NCBI GenBank assembly: GCA_030627005.1
Contig: DAOUSW010000048.1
Location: forward strand, 1 to 23,262
DNA length: 23,262 nucleotides
Direction of reading: 5' to 3'
From: MTP4 sp9310u
GTDB lineage: Archaea; Halobacteriota; Methanosarcinia; Methanosarcinales; Methanosarcinaceae
A program made the translations under genes and the position numbers. The notes under the pieces were generated by a model. It saw only the letters and a list, made by a program, of their open reading frames with translations, had not been told where the DNA came from and made no database searches. Positions 13,913-20,790 of this stretch are shown here, one piece after another. The first letter of the stretch is position 1; each line of letters begins with the position of its first letter.

Positions 13913-13983
13913 CTTTTTTCCCGGAGTAAACAGGGCTTTTGTGGGTTTCCCTGTTTTAAGGTCGAACTCCTTGAGGAAATATT

Positions 13984-14691
13984 TCAGGAGAAGTTTACAC
14001 CCAGGTCTTTCATCCCGTTGAGTTTTGCAAGATTTATCAGAAGTGGGGTGAGGGATTCGATTGTGTTTGCGTTCTTCAGGGGTCCGCCGTCCAGGGGTTT
14101 CAGGCAGCCCATATGGCGGGTCAGTTCCATGACAAGTTTCTTCGCTTCTTCATCGTCACTGCAGATGACGGAATCGTTGACTGCCTTGCATTTGACGATG
14201 TCTTTTAATTTCCTGGCTGCAATATTGTGGAAAGCTGCGACCACTTTTGTTGAATCCGGGGTCATTTCCTTTATTGCCTGGGCTGCCGAGCCTTCGGCCG
14301 GGGGTCTGTATTCAAAGAGGGGGCCTGCTTTTGCCATGGGGACAACGGGGCTGATAAGGGTTTTGCCTTCAATTGCCTCACGGATTTCCTCAAGCAGGGA
14401 TGGAACATTATCGAAACGGATTGTGAGGACAATGAGGTCGGCTGCCTTTGCGGCTTCAAGGTTGCTGTTCCCGGCGATCCTGATTTCTGTGGTATCAAAA
14501 CCGCAGTTCTCAAGCTCTCCTAACGCTTCTTTTGCAGCTTCCTCTGCAGCTTCCGGCGACCTGGACCCGATGATTATTTCATTTTTAACTCCTTCGTCCA
14601 TCAGGTTTTGAAGGGCAAGCCTCAGCACCAGGCCTTCTCCTATATTGCCGGTTCCTCCCAGGACAGCTATTTTCAGCTTTTCAGAATTCAA
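13984..14691 (-). CDS. npdG: F420H2:NADP oxidoreductase (NADPH-dependent F420 reductase)
   Basis: A 235-residue Fno/NpdG protein that transfers hydride between coenzyme F420 and NADP+, supplying NADPH for biosynthesis in methanogens. The N-terminal Rossmann motif IAVLGGTGNIGEG (residues 8-20) is followed by IIIGSRS with R44 positioned for the NADP 2'-phosphate. Further signatures are LISPVVPMAKAGP, VVAAFHNIAARKL, VICSDDEEAKK and LKPLDGGPLKNANTIESLTP. Length is normal. The start is TTG at 14691. A perfect GGAGGT (ACCTCC at 14701-14706 on the plus strand) 9 nt upstream makes this convincing. It stands alone, with a TATA-like box about 75 bp upstream. Confidence 0.92.
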   Translation of the reverse strand: MNSEKLKIAVLGGTGNIGEGLVLRLALQNLMDEGVKNEIIIGSRSPEAAEEAAKEALGELENCGFDTTEIRIAGNSNLEAAKAADLIVLTIRFDNVPSLLEEIREAIEGKTLISPVVPMAKAGPLFEYRPPAEGSAAQAIKEMTPDSTKVVAAFHNIAARKLKDIVKCKAVNDSVICSDDEEAKKLVMELTRHMGCLKPLDGGPLKNANTIESLTPLLINLAKLNGMKDLGVNFS

Positions 14692-14700
14692 TTAACCTAA

Positions 14701-14706
14701 ACCTCC
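14701..14706 (-). promoter_or_regulatory. Ribosome binding site fixing the TTG start of npdG
   Basis: GGAGGT on the minus strand, 9 nt before the TTG at 14691. It is among the strongest Shine-Dalgarno sequences in the window and supports a non-ATG start. Confidence 0.75.
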
Positions 14707-14762
14707 AGTTTGCTATGTCACCCCATAACATATCCGGGGTGCTTAATATACCTTCTCTCATT

Positions 14763-14772
14763 TTTTTATATC
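14763..14772 (-). promoter_or_regulatory. TATA-like box for npdG
   Basis: The minus strand reads GATATAAAAA. Transcription would start near 14740, giving a leader of about 50 nt that contains the GGAGGT site. Confidence 0.45.
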
Positions 14773-15101
14773 AAAATATAATATCCAAGTTATGTCGCTG
14801 TTATTTTTGCAGGTTACCTGACAGATATCCCGGATACTACGGGGCTAAAGTTTTTAATTAATTCGGTTTTTTTGCCTGAGCATTTTCAAATTCTGCTGCT
14901 TCATTGTAGATATATTTATAATGTATCTCGCCATATTTGATAAATAATTTATTAATGTGGGAGTGTTATCTACAGGGGATAACTTTGTTCAGGATTATGT
15001 CTTTTCATGGCCGTCTTTTCGGGGTTATTTCCTGTTTATCTTCGCGTTAATATGTAAGCGAATACCGGGGGTGGGGGTAACTGGGGAGTTACACCCTAAA
15101 A

Positions 15102-16835
15102 GTGTTATATGTGTTTATAGCAGCAGTGGCTATCACAGGCATATTTTTCTCTCCCTGTTTCAAAACTTCGGAGGAGAGTGGGATCGATAAGCTCCAGGGA
15201 TGGGCTTCAGGACAGGCGTGGCCCTCTGGAATTTTTTTAGTTCCGGATGAGGTTATCTTGAAAACCGGACCTGAAGAATTAATTGAGGTGTCTGAACCGC
15301 GAGAGGTTGGGGAGATCGGAGAGATTAGAGAGATTAGAGAGATTAGAGAGATTAATGAGCAGGAGGGTCTGGTGTACATATACCTCTTTCCGGCTTTCGG
15401 TACCCACGTGCTAGACCCTTTTGTCCGGGTCACGGAGAGAGACGAAAGTAACCATGTTGCTGTGGCCCGGGTGAGCCCCGGCTCCCTTACAGAGCTTGTT
15501 TTGCTGGAGGAAGTCCGGGGAGTCCGGACCGTATCCCCTCCGCTGGTCAGGAAAGTTTCTCCTCATGGCGGAAATTTCCAGGATGGAAATTCCCACATAC
15601 CAGGGCTGGAAAACTTCGGGACGTTCAACGAAGTCTCGGGAAAGGGGGCCAGGGTCGGGATCATCTCCGATGGGGTGGATTCTTTTGCCGGAGCTCAGGC
15701 TGCGGGGGCTGTTCCCGGGGATGTGCATGTCCTTGCCGCAGGAAAGGGGGATGAAGGCACGGCTATGCTTGAAATCGTGCACGGTATCGCCCCGGATGCC
15801 GAGTTGTATTTCCACGAGGCAGGCAGCAACAAACTTGAATTTAACAAAGCGGTTGATGCTCTCCTGGCCGAGGGCTGCCAGATCATCTGCGATGACATCG
15901 GCTGGCCTGACGAACCTTTCTTCGAAGATGGGATCGTCGCCTCCCATGTCCGGGAAGCCCTCGAAAGCCAGGACCTCCTTTATGTAAGTGCGGCAGGCAA
16001 TGACGCGAACCGCCACTACCAGGGCATGTTTTTCGATGACGGTTCAGGCTGGCATGATTTCAGTTCCGGGAAAAGCAGCTCTAAAAACCTCTATGTGGAC
16101 ATCCCCCCTGGCGGGGAAGTGACCGTGGTCCTCCAGTGGAACGACCCCTGGGACGCTGCGGGAAACGATTACGACCTCTACCTCAAGGACTGTTCCGGCG
16201 GAGAGGAACTTGCTTCGAGCAAAAATTCCCAGGACGGAAAAGGTGTCCCCCTGGAGTTCTTCAGATACGCGAACCCGGAAAAAAAGGTCATTAAAGGAAT
16301 GGTCTGTATTGAAAAGTATTCAGGAGAGCCACAGGTGCTGGAAGTTTTCATCTATCCGGAATCCTGCAGGGACGTCTACCCTGACAACCTGGTCGAAGAG
16401 GACTCGGTGTTCGGGCACCCGGCTGTCCCGGGGGTGCTCTGTGTCGGGGCGGTTGATTCGGCAGGTTCGCTCGGTTCGTTTGGTCCGGTCGGTTTGGAAA
16501 AAGGGGCTTCTGGCATTGCTCCTTACTCTTCCCGGGGACTGGTAAGCATCTATTCCCCGCAGTACGAAACCAGGGAAAAGCCGGACCTCTGCGGCCCCGG
16601 TTCCGTGGAACTCAGGGGCATGGGCGAAAATCACAAGCTTTTTGCAGGCACCAGCGCTTCGGCTCCCTACGTGGCAGGGGTCGCTGCCCTGGCCTGGAGT
16701 GAGCAGCCGGAGAAAAATGCCCGTGAGATCCGGGAAATCTTATGTTCCACATCAGGAGACCTGGGTGCCCCCGGATATGACAGCATCTTCGGGTACGGGA
16801 TTGTCGATTCCAGCGCCTTTACGGAAGGGCAGTGA
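15102..16835 (+). CDS. Secreted subtilase-fold (S8-like) protein with altered catalytic residues
   Basis: A 577-residue protein with an N-terminal hydrophobic signal (residues 2-18), a Glu/Ile/Arg repeat around 67-85, and a subtilase domain from ~150. The nucleophile motif GTSASAP has S518 and the oxyanion Asn is N300 in SAAGND. The His motif aligns clearly as EGTAMLEIVHGIAPDAEL against canonical HGTxVAGxIxGxAPxAxL, so E218 replaces the catalytic His. In the Asp motif ISDGVD, Ser replaces the usual first Asp and D190 follows it. Ser-Glu-Asp chemistry as in sedolisins is possible. Residues ~330-430 (VVLQWNDPWDAAGNDYDLYL) look like a PPC-type beta-sandwich inserted before the Ser motif. The GTG start is the only early option after an in-frame stop. 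Probably secreted or membrane-anchored; target unknown. Confidence 0.85.
   Translation: MLYVFIAAVAITGIFFSPCFKTSEESGIDKLQGWASGQAWPSGIFLVPDEVILKTGPEELIEVSEPREVGEIGEIREIREIREINEQEGLVYIYLFPAFGTHVLDPFVRVTERDESNHVAVARVSPGSLTELVLLEEVRGVRTVSPPLVRKVSPHGGNFQDGNSHIPGLENFGTFNEVSGKGARVGIISDGVDSFAGAQAAGAVPGDVHVLAAGKGDEGTAMLEIVHGIAPDAELYFHEAGSNKLEFNKAVDALLAEGCQIICDDIGWPDEPFFEDGIVASHVREALESQDLLYVSAAGNDANRHYQGMFFDDGSGWHDFSSGKSSSKNLYVDIPPGGEVTVVLQWNDPWDAAGNDYDLYLKDCSGGEELASSKNSQDGKGVPLEFFRYANPEKKVIKGMVCIEKYSGEPQVLEVFIYPESCRDVYPDNLVEEDSVFGHPAVPGVLCVGAVDSAGSLGSFGPVGLEKGASGIAPYSSRGLVSIYSPQYETREKPDLCGPGSVELRGMGENHKLFAGTSASAPYVAGVAALAWSEQPEKNAREIREILCSTSGDLGAPGYDSIFGYGIVDSSAFTEGQ
15303..15356 (+). repeat. 9-bp coding tandem repeat (6 units) in subtilase gene
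   Basis: Units of GAGATTAGA: three exact copies at 15321, 15330 and 15339, flanked by related units at 15303, 15312 and 15348. They encode Glu-Val-Gly, Glu-Ile-Gly, three Glu-Ile-Arg and Glu-Ile-Asn between signal and mature domain. Confidence 0.85.
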
Positions 16836-16901
16836 AGATTGAACATGGCAGTGAAGATCGGGAAATGCAGTGAAGGTTGAAAAGGTAGTGAAGGTTAAAC
16901 A
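16828..16901. repeat. Imperfect ~19-bp tandem repeat at subtilase 3' end
   Basis: Four imperfect copies of GGCAGTGAAGATTGAACAT-like sequence begin at about 16828, 16847, 16868 and 16885. The first overlaps the last codons and stop of the subtilase gene. Confidence 0.65.
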
Positions 16902-16946
16902 GGACGTAATTATAGTCCCGGACGTAAATATTTACACTTAAATTAT

Positions 16947-17025
16947 AACCACGGAAGACACGGAAAGCACGGAAGGGTCGTCTCCCTATTTCCTTTATTC
17001 CGTGTCTTCTGTGCTTTCCGTGGTT
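16947..17025. repeat. Long inverted repeat with CACGGAA(A/G) motifs
   Basis: The left arm starts AACCACGGAAGACACGGAA and the right arm ends TGTGCTTTCCGTGGTT. The arms are about 28 nt, mostly complementary, with a ~23-nt loop. Each arm is itself built from short repeats of the ACACGGAAG type. Similar CACGGAA-rich intergenic repeats occur in other prokaryotic genomes as I recall. It sits between the subtilase and DUF2284 stop codons, where a bidirectional terminator would be expected. Confidence 0.7.
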
Positions 17026-17107
17026 TAACTTTCACCTGAGATTGGTGAAGGAATTTGGGTTCTTGACTATAAGTTTGAAAAGGCAGTTAGAGTTGGGGAG
17101 ATCCTTT

Positions 17108-17647
17108 TCACTCCACCAGCAAAATCCCCACACACATTGTTTTTTCGGGCTTGCAGAATTTAAGGTCGACTCCTGCCCTTTCCATTACCTTCTGCAGGTT
17201 TATCCCCACAGCTTCCGGGGCAAAGCGCCTTCTTTCAGGCTTTACGCACCTTTCAAGGTTGCATTTGTCGCATTCGTTGCAGGACCCGGGACGGAGCAGG
17301 TGGGCATAGATGAAACCTTTCCTGAAAGCTTCCTGTTCGAGCTCGAACATTTTCCGGAAAGACTCTTTCCTGTACTCTCCCCAGGCTTCGAGGATATCCT
17401 GCACGTCTGAAGTGTCATGTTCGTCCACAAGGAGCAGCGCGTTGCTGTATTCCTGAAGGACCTGCCTGAATTCGTCGATGGAAATGATGTGGGGCGGACA
17501 GCTAAGCCGTTTCCCGTAGCTCCGGCAGCCGTAGGCGCACTTCAATGCGATCCGGTTTTCCACTGCAATATCTCCCGATTCAAGCGGGTAGGCTTTAAGC
17601 CCCAGGTCTGAGGCTTTTTCAATCAGGTTGTCTAAATTTTCGGACAA
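17108..17647 (-). CDS. DUF2284 family predicted metal-binding protein
   Basis: A 179-residue DUF2284 protein. C37, C41 and C50 with CPPH (50-53) form the first Cys group. CNECDKCNLERC in the second half resembles a [4Fe-4S] ligand set, and a final pair lies in KFCKPEKTMCVG. The family is common in methanogens and other anaerobes and has no established reaction; cytosolic Fe-S or corrinoid-related roles have only been guessed. The start is TTG at 17647, preceded by GGGGGA about 5 nt upstream; no ATG is available nearby. Convergent with the subtilase gene across the long inverted repeat. Confidence 0.82.
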   Translation of the reverse strand: MSENLDNLIEKASDLGLKAYPLESGDIAVENRIALKCAYGCRSYGKRLSCPPHIISIDEFRQVLQEYSNALLLVDEHDTSDVQDILEAWGEYRKESFRKMFELEQEAFRKGFIYAHLLRPGSCNECDKCNLERCVKPERRRFAPEAVGINLQKVMERAGVDLKFCKPEKTMCVGILLVE

Positions 17648-17813
17648 TTCAATCCCCCTTCTTTTTAATTCTGGATTTGTGCTTGATATAATTTGGTGAC
17701 TGTACCCATATAACTTTAGTAACTTTGATAATCATGCCTGAAACCGGCTGCACTTTTCGCTGCGTGGGATACACTTCTATAATTTGTAACAAATAATCTT
17801 AACAGGGATCCCC

Positions 17814-19052
17814 ATGACGAAGAAAGTACCTTCATCTGAACTTGAAAACCGTATGGATCGCTTTAGAAAACGGATGGACCAATCGAATCCCGACTGGGAA
17901 ATCGCCGTGATCTTCAGCAAAATTAACCTTTACTACTTTACCGGCACGATGCAGGACGGAATGCTGATTATCCCGAAGAACGGAGACGCAACATTCTGGG
18001 TCCGGCGCAGTTACGAAAGGGCTCTGGACGAATCGCTATTTTCCAATATAGAACCAATGAACAGCTTCCGGGATGCTGCAGGGAGTATAGGCAAGGCAGG
18101 TACGGCGGATAATGCAGGTAAAGCAGGCAATGAATGCAAGCTTCCGGACGCGGTCTATCTGGAAACCGAGGTAGTCCCGCTGGCCCTGTACCAGCGCTTT
18201 CAAAAATACTTCCCCTTTAAGGCCGTTAAATCGGTTGACCCCCAGATTGCTGCCGTTAGAGCCGTAAAAAGCGAATATGAACTTTCCCTTCTGCGAGAAT
18301 CCGGCAGGATTCATCAGCATGTGCTCGAAGACCTTGTGCCCGACATGCTGCGGGAAGGTATGAGTGAAGCGGACCTCTCAACCGAACTGTTTTCGGTGCT
18401 GGTGGAAGAAGGGCACCACGGAGCCTGCCGTTTTGGCATGTTCGATACGGAAATGATCCTGGGAAACGTCTGTTTCGGGGAAAGCTCCATTTATCCTTGT
18501 TATTTCAACGGCCCCGGCGGAAAGCGCGGAATTAACCCCGCAGTCCCCCTGCTCGGGAGCCGGGAGCGGAAATTAAGGAAAGGCGACCTGGTCTTTGTTG
18601 ACGTAGGGTGCGGGGTCGAAGGTTACCATACGGATAAGACCACGACATACATGTTTGGCTCATCCCTTCCGCAGTATGCCATAGATCTCCACAATAAATG
18701 CGTGGCTATCCAGAATGAAGCTGCAGCAATGTTAAAACCCGGTGCCATCCCCTCGGAAATTTACAATACCATCATGAATGGGCTTGATGAAGAGTTCCTG
18801 CAGAATTTCATGGGCTTCGGGAACCGTAAAGTAAAATTCCTCGGGCACGGGGTCGGCTTGCTGATCGATGAAACTCCCGTAATCGCCGGCGGGTTTGATG
18901 AGCCCCTGGAGGAAGGAATGGTATTTGCCCTGGAGCCCAAAAGGGGAATTGAAAACATCGGAATGGTGGGAATTGAAAATACCTTTATAGTAACCAAAAA
19001 GGGTGGAGAGTGCATTACAGGGGATAACCCTGGCTTGATTCCCGTATTTTGA
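17814..19052 (+). CDS. M24 family metallopeptidase (Xaa-Pro aminopeptidase-like)
   Basis: A 412-residue cytosolic protein with an N-terminal creatinase-like domain (1-~155) and a C-terminal pita-bread catalytic domain. All five dinuclear metal ligands are present: D263 in VFVDVG, D274 in YHTDKT, H345 in LGHGVGL, E374 in ALEPKRG and E388 in GIENTF. It should therefore be an active aminopeptidase or dipeptidase, probably Xaa-Pro type, recycling peptides; exact specificity is open. A Gly/Ala/Lys/Asn-rich insert near residues 91-106 looks like a short internal expansion. Its ATG follows AGGGATC closely. Monocistronic by context: divergent from DUF2284 and followed by a 541-bp gap with a hairpin. 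Confidence 0.9.
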   Translation: MTKKVPSSELENRMDRFRKRMDQSNPDWEIAVIFSKINLYYFTGTMQDGMLIIPKNGDATFWVRRSYERALDESLFSNIEPMNSFRDAAGSIGKAGTADNAGKAGNECKLPDAVYLETEVVPLALYQRFQKYFPFKAVKSVDPQIAAVRAVKSEYELSLLRESGRIHQHVLEDLVPDMLREGMSEADLSTELFSVLVEEGHHGACRFGMFDTEMILGNVCFGESSIYPCYFNGPGGKRGINPAVPLLGSRERKLRKGDLVFVDVGCGVEGYHTDKTTTYMFGSSLPQYAIDLHNKCVAIQNEAAAMLKPGAIPSEIYNTIMNGLDEEFLQNFMGFGNRKVKFLGHGVGLLIDETPVIAGGFDEPLEEGMVFALEPKRGIENIGMVGIENTFIVTKKGGECITGDNPGLIPVF

Positions 19053-19593
19053 TTGGCGAAAATTGAGAATGCAGCTTGAATACCATGAGATCTTGAATGA
19101 TATAGAGAAATAGTCCTCTGGTCCGAGAAATACTTTCCTTGACCCCGGAAACCATTTTCAATCCAGTTGTAGAAAGTGCCCCCGCCAGCTTGCCTGGCGG
19201 CGCCTCCCAAAAAAAATAATAAATAGTGGGGTAAAATTATATTTTCCGGCTGTGTTTTTCTTATTTATCTAATCCCTTACCGGTTTTTTCAGGATCTTCA
19301 CCGTTTTCGGTCTCTTTTACTTTTTGATTTTTCTTTTTACTCTGCTTTTTCCCTTCATTGTTTATTCTGGAAAAGCCGGCCACCTTCGGTGTCCGGGACA
19401 AAAACGACGGGAGATGATGAATTCTGGTTGTACGGGATAAAAAATCCTTTTTCTATTCAAGGCTTTATTTTTCTGGAAATACTTATCGTTTGATGGTCTT
19501 ACCAGAACATTTATTATAAGTTGGTTTTAATTAGTTTATAAATTTCAAAAGAAAATTCCTGAGTTTTTTTGTGTTCCTGGGGATGAGCTATTA
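19053..19593. other. Intergenic region after the M24 gene
   Basis: No gene is supported. It contains a perfect 7-bp hairpin at 19182-19200, a T-rich stretch on the plus strand at about 19250-19360, and from 19489 a ~50-bp promoter-like block with TTTATTATAAG that recurs at 19998. GC content drops here, marking the passage to the AT-rich accessory tail. Confidence 0.55.
19182..19200. terminator. GC-rich hairpin downstream of M24 gene
   Basis: CCGCCAG (19182-19188) pairs perfectly with CTGGCGG (19194-19200) around the loop CTTGC, 130 bp past the M24 stop. It is followed by CGCCTCCC and then an A-run, so a T-tract exists only for a transcript on the minus strand after the reverse reading. Role uncertain. 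Confidence 0.4.
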
Positions 19594-19932
19594 ATGAGAA
19601 ACAGAACAAAATTCTTAATCGCAATTTCTTTTGTGATTTTAGCAATGGCTACATTATTTTTTACCCTGATTTATCAGCCTGGAGCAGGTACGTATGTTCG
19701 TGCAGATAAACTTCAGGATCCACCAGAGAAATACGTGGAATTCAGTTTAGCAGATCTCGAGAAATATCCCTATATCGAAGAAGCAATAAAAAATCCAGGA
19801 AAAGACATTAAGCTCCCTTTTGATCATGATGGAAATATGACTGAGTTCGCTAACATCATGTGGGATAACAAGACTGAATATATAAAACTGAATAATGAGT
19901 ATTATTGGATACATTATTATTCTGCTGATTAA
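19594..19932 (+). CDS. Small membrane-anchored hypothetical protein
   Basis: A 112-residue protein of no recognised family. Residues 7-27 form one hydrophobic helix after a short basic N-terminus (MRNRTK), giving a signal anchor or uncleaved signal with the rest outside. The exterior part is acidic and Tyr-rich (EKYVEFSLADLEKYPYIEEA, then NEYYWIHYYSAD) and could be a small folded domain. Two possible N-glycosylation sites (NMT, NKT) are present. Codon use is AT-rich like the following genes. A TATA-like TTTATTATAAG lies about 85 bp upstream within a block repeated before the next transcription unit. Confidence 0.65.
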   Translation: MRNRTKFLIAISFVILAMATLFFTLIYQPGAGTYVRADKLQDPPEKYVEFSLADLEKYPYIEEAIKNPGKDIKLPFDHDGNMTEFANIMWDNKTEYIKLNNEYYWIHYYSAD

Positions 19933-20340
19933 GATATGGTGACGCTTTGGATAATTTTTCCTTTTCAATTCTCTTTTTTTCAATACATTTTCAGCAGTTT
20001 GATGACGTGGCCAGAAAACTTATAAAGAGTTGGTTAAAAGTAGTTAATGGAGTTCAAAGGGACTTTCCAGAGTATATTTAAACTCCACATTGCCTGAAGG
20101 CAAGCTTATAGTCTGCTTTAGTAGATGTCGACTTACTGGTATCGGGTCAATTACGAATGGACGAATTGCATGAATACGAATGTTAGGAGGTGGATGCTGC
20201 AACAATGGAGCACACACCGCGCTTGCTATTGGAATTCGCTTACAGTGTAGACTCACAAAATTTGTGGCATTCGTCCATTTTGAATATATTTAAGGGGAAA
20301 ACGATATGACCAGCATTTTTATTTTTTGGGATATGAAATC
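19933..20340. other. Intergenic region with repeated promoter block, inverted repeat and small ORF chain
   Basis: It holds a second copy of the ~50-bp promoter-like block (19998-20047). An 11-bp perfect inverted repeat follows, AATGGACGAAT (20156-20166) and ATTCGTCCATT (20269-20279), separated by 102 bp. AGGAGGT lies at 20185-20191. Two tiny open frames, 20205-20309 (34 codons) and 20306-20344 (12 codons), are linked to each other and to the next gene by ATGA overlaps. Whether these are translated is unknown. Confidence 0.5.
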
Positions 20341-20718
20341 ATGAAAACCGGGGATTTATCGTTTACAGGAATTCTGATTGGACTTGTATTATTCGGACTT
20401 TCTGATCTTTTAGCTATAGGTCCAATATATGGTGGAGTTATAGGTGCGATTATTGTAGGTATATTTGTTGGTAAAATCATGGGCAAAGGCTCGGTAAAAT
20501 ATGCTTTTTTATCAATATTTGCGTATAACCTGATCGCCTGGGTTTTAACATTTTTGTTTACCTCCGATGGAAAGCTTGTATTACAATCTGATGGCCCTTC
20601 TATGTCTGTTTTTATCGGATCTTTGCTCGTACTGGTATTTTTTTATTCAATAATCGGCTCCTTCGGGGCATTTGTTACCTGCAACCTGAGCAGGAATGAA
20701 CAGGGCAGAGGATTATGA
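20341..20718 (+). CDS. Small multi-pass membrane protein
   Basis: A 125-residue hydrophobic protein with about four predicted helices: around 9-28, a Gly-rich 30-51 (GGVIGAIIVGIFVGKIMGKG), 57-76, and 90-115. The Gly-rich second helix recalls DUF5518-type small archaeal membrane proteins, but I am not certain of the family. A TTG at 20326 is also in frame; the ATG at 20341 is preferred because it begins MKTGDL and overlaps, as ATGA, the stop of a 12-codon frame starting at 20306. No catalytic motif is visible. The beta-helix gene follows after 72 bp. Confidence 0.65.
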   Translation: MKTGDLSFTGILIGLVLFGLSDLLAIGPIYGGVIGAIIVGIFVGKIMGKGSVKYAFLSIFAYNLIAWVLTFLFTSDGKLVLQSDGPSMSVFIGSLLVLVFFYSIIGSFGAFVTCNLSRNEQGRGL

Positions 20719-20790
20719 ATTTCTCGGAAATACGGATTATTTGGGAAGGTTCAGATCCTTCATGTGTTAAAAACGATATGAATCAACAAA

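Larger units (their letters stand above)
13314..13983. other. Intergenic region between hdrC and npdG with repeats and hairpins
   Basis: No gene is supported. From left to right it holds a leader and promoter candidate for hdrC, two exact 22-bp tandem copies plus a degraded third (13622-13690), and AT-rich TATA-like sequence near 13745-13800 usable in either direction. A GC-rich part follows with CCGGGAG-type inverted repeats and the palindrome at 13897-13912, which forms the 3' region of npdG. Open frames here on the plus strand run antisense into npdG. Confidence 0.55.
14692..15101. other. Divergent promoter region between npdG and subtilase gene
   Basis: AT-rich and non-coding. On the minus side it holds the npdG promoter and ribosome binding site. 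On the plus side TATATTTATAAT (14911-14922) is a possible promoter for the protease gene, giving a leader of roughly 155 nt with a small hairpin GTTATC/GATAAC (14965-14970, 14978-14983). GGGGAG (15083-15088) lies 13 nt before the GTG start, rather far for a ribosome binding site. Confidence 0.45.

Noticed and set aside
13847..14611. 254-codon plus-strand frame opposite npdG, with TATA-like sequence upstream
   Set aside because: NpdG is certain on the other strand with a perfect ribosome binding site; the plus frame is low-complexity Ser/Ala/Phe.
18761..19210. 149-codon minus-strand frame over the M24 gene end
   Set aside because: Antisense to the M24 C-terminus; its start lies in the hairpin at 19182-19200.
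20044..20256. 70-codon minus-strand frame in the accessory region
   Set aside because: Covers the inverted repeat and promoter-like block, with no ribosome binding site or recognisable motif.
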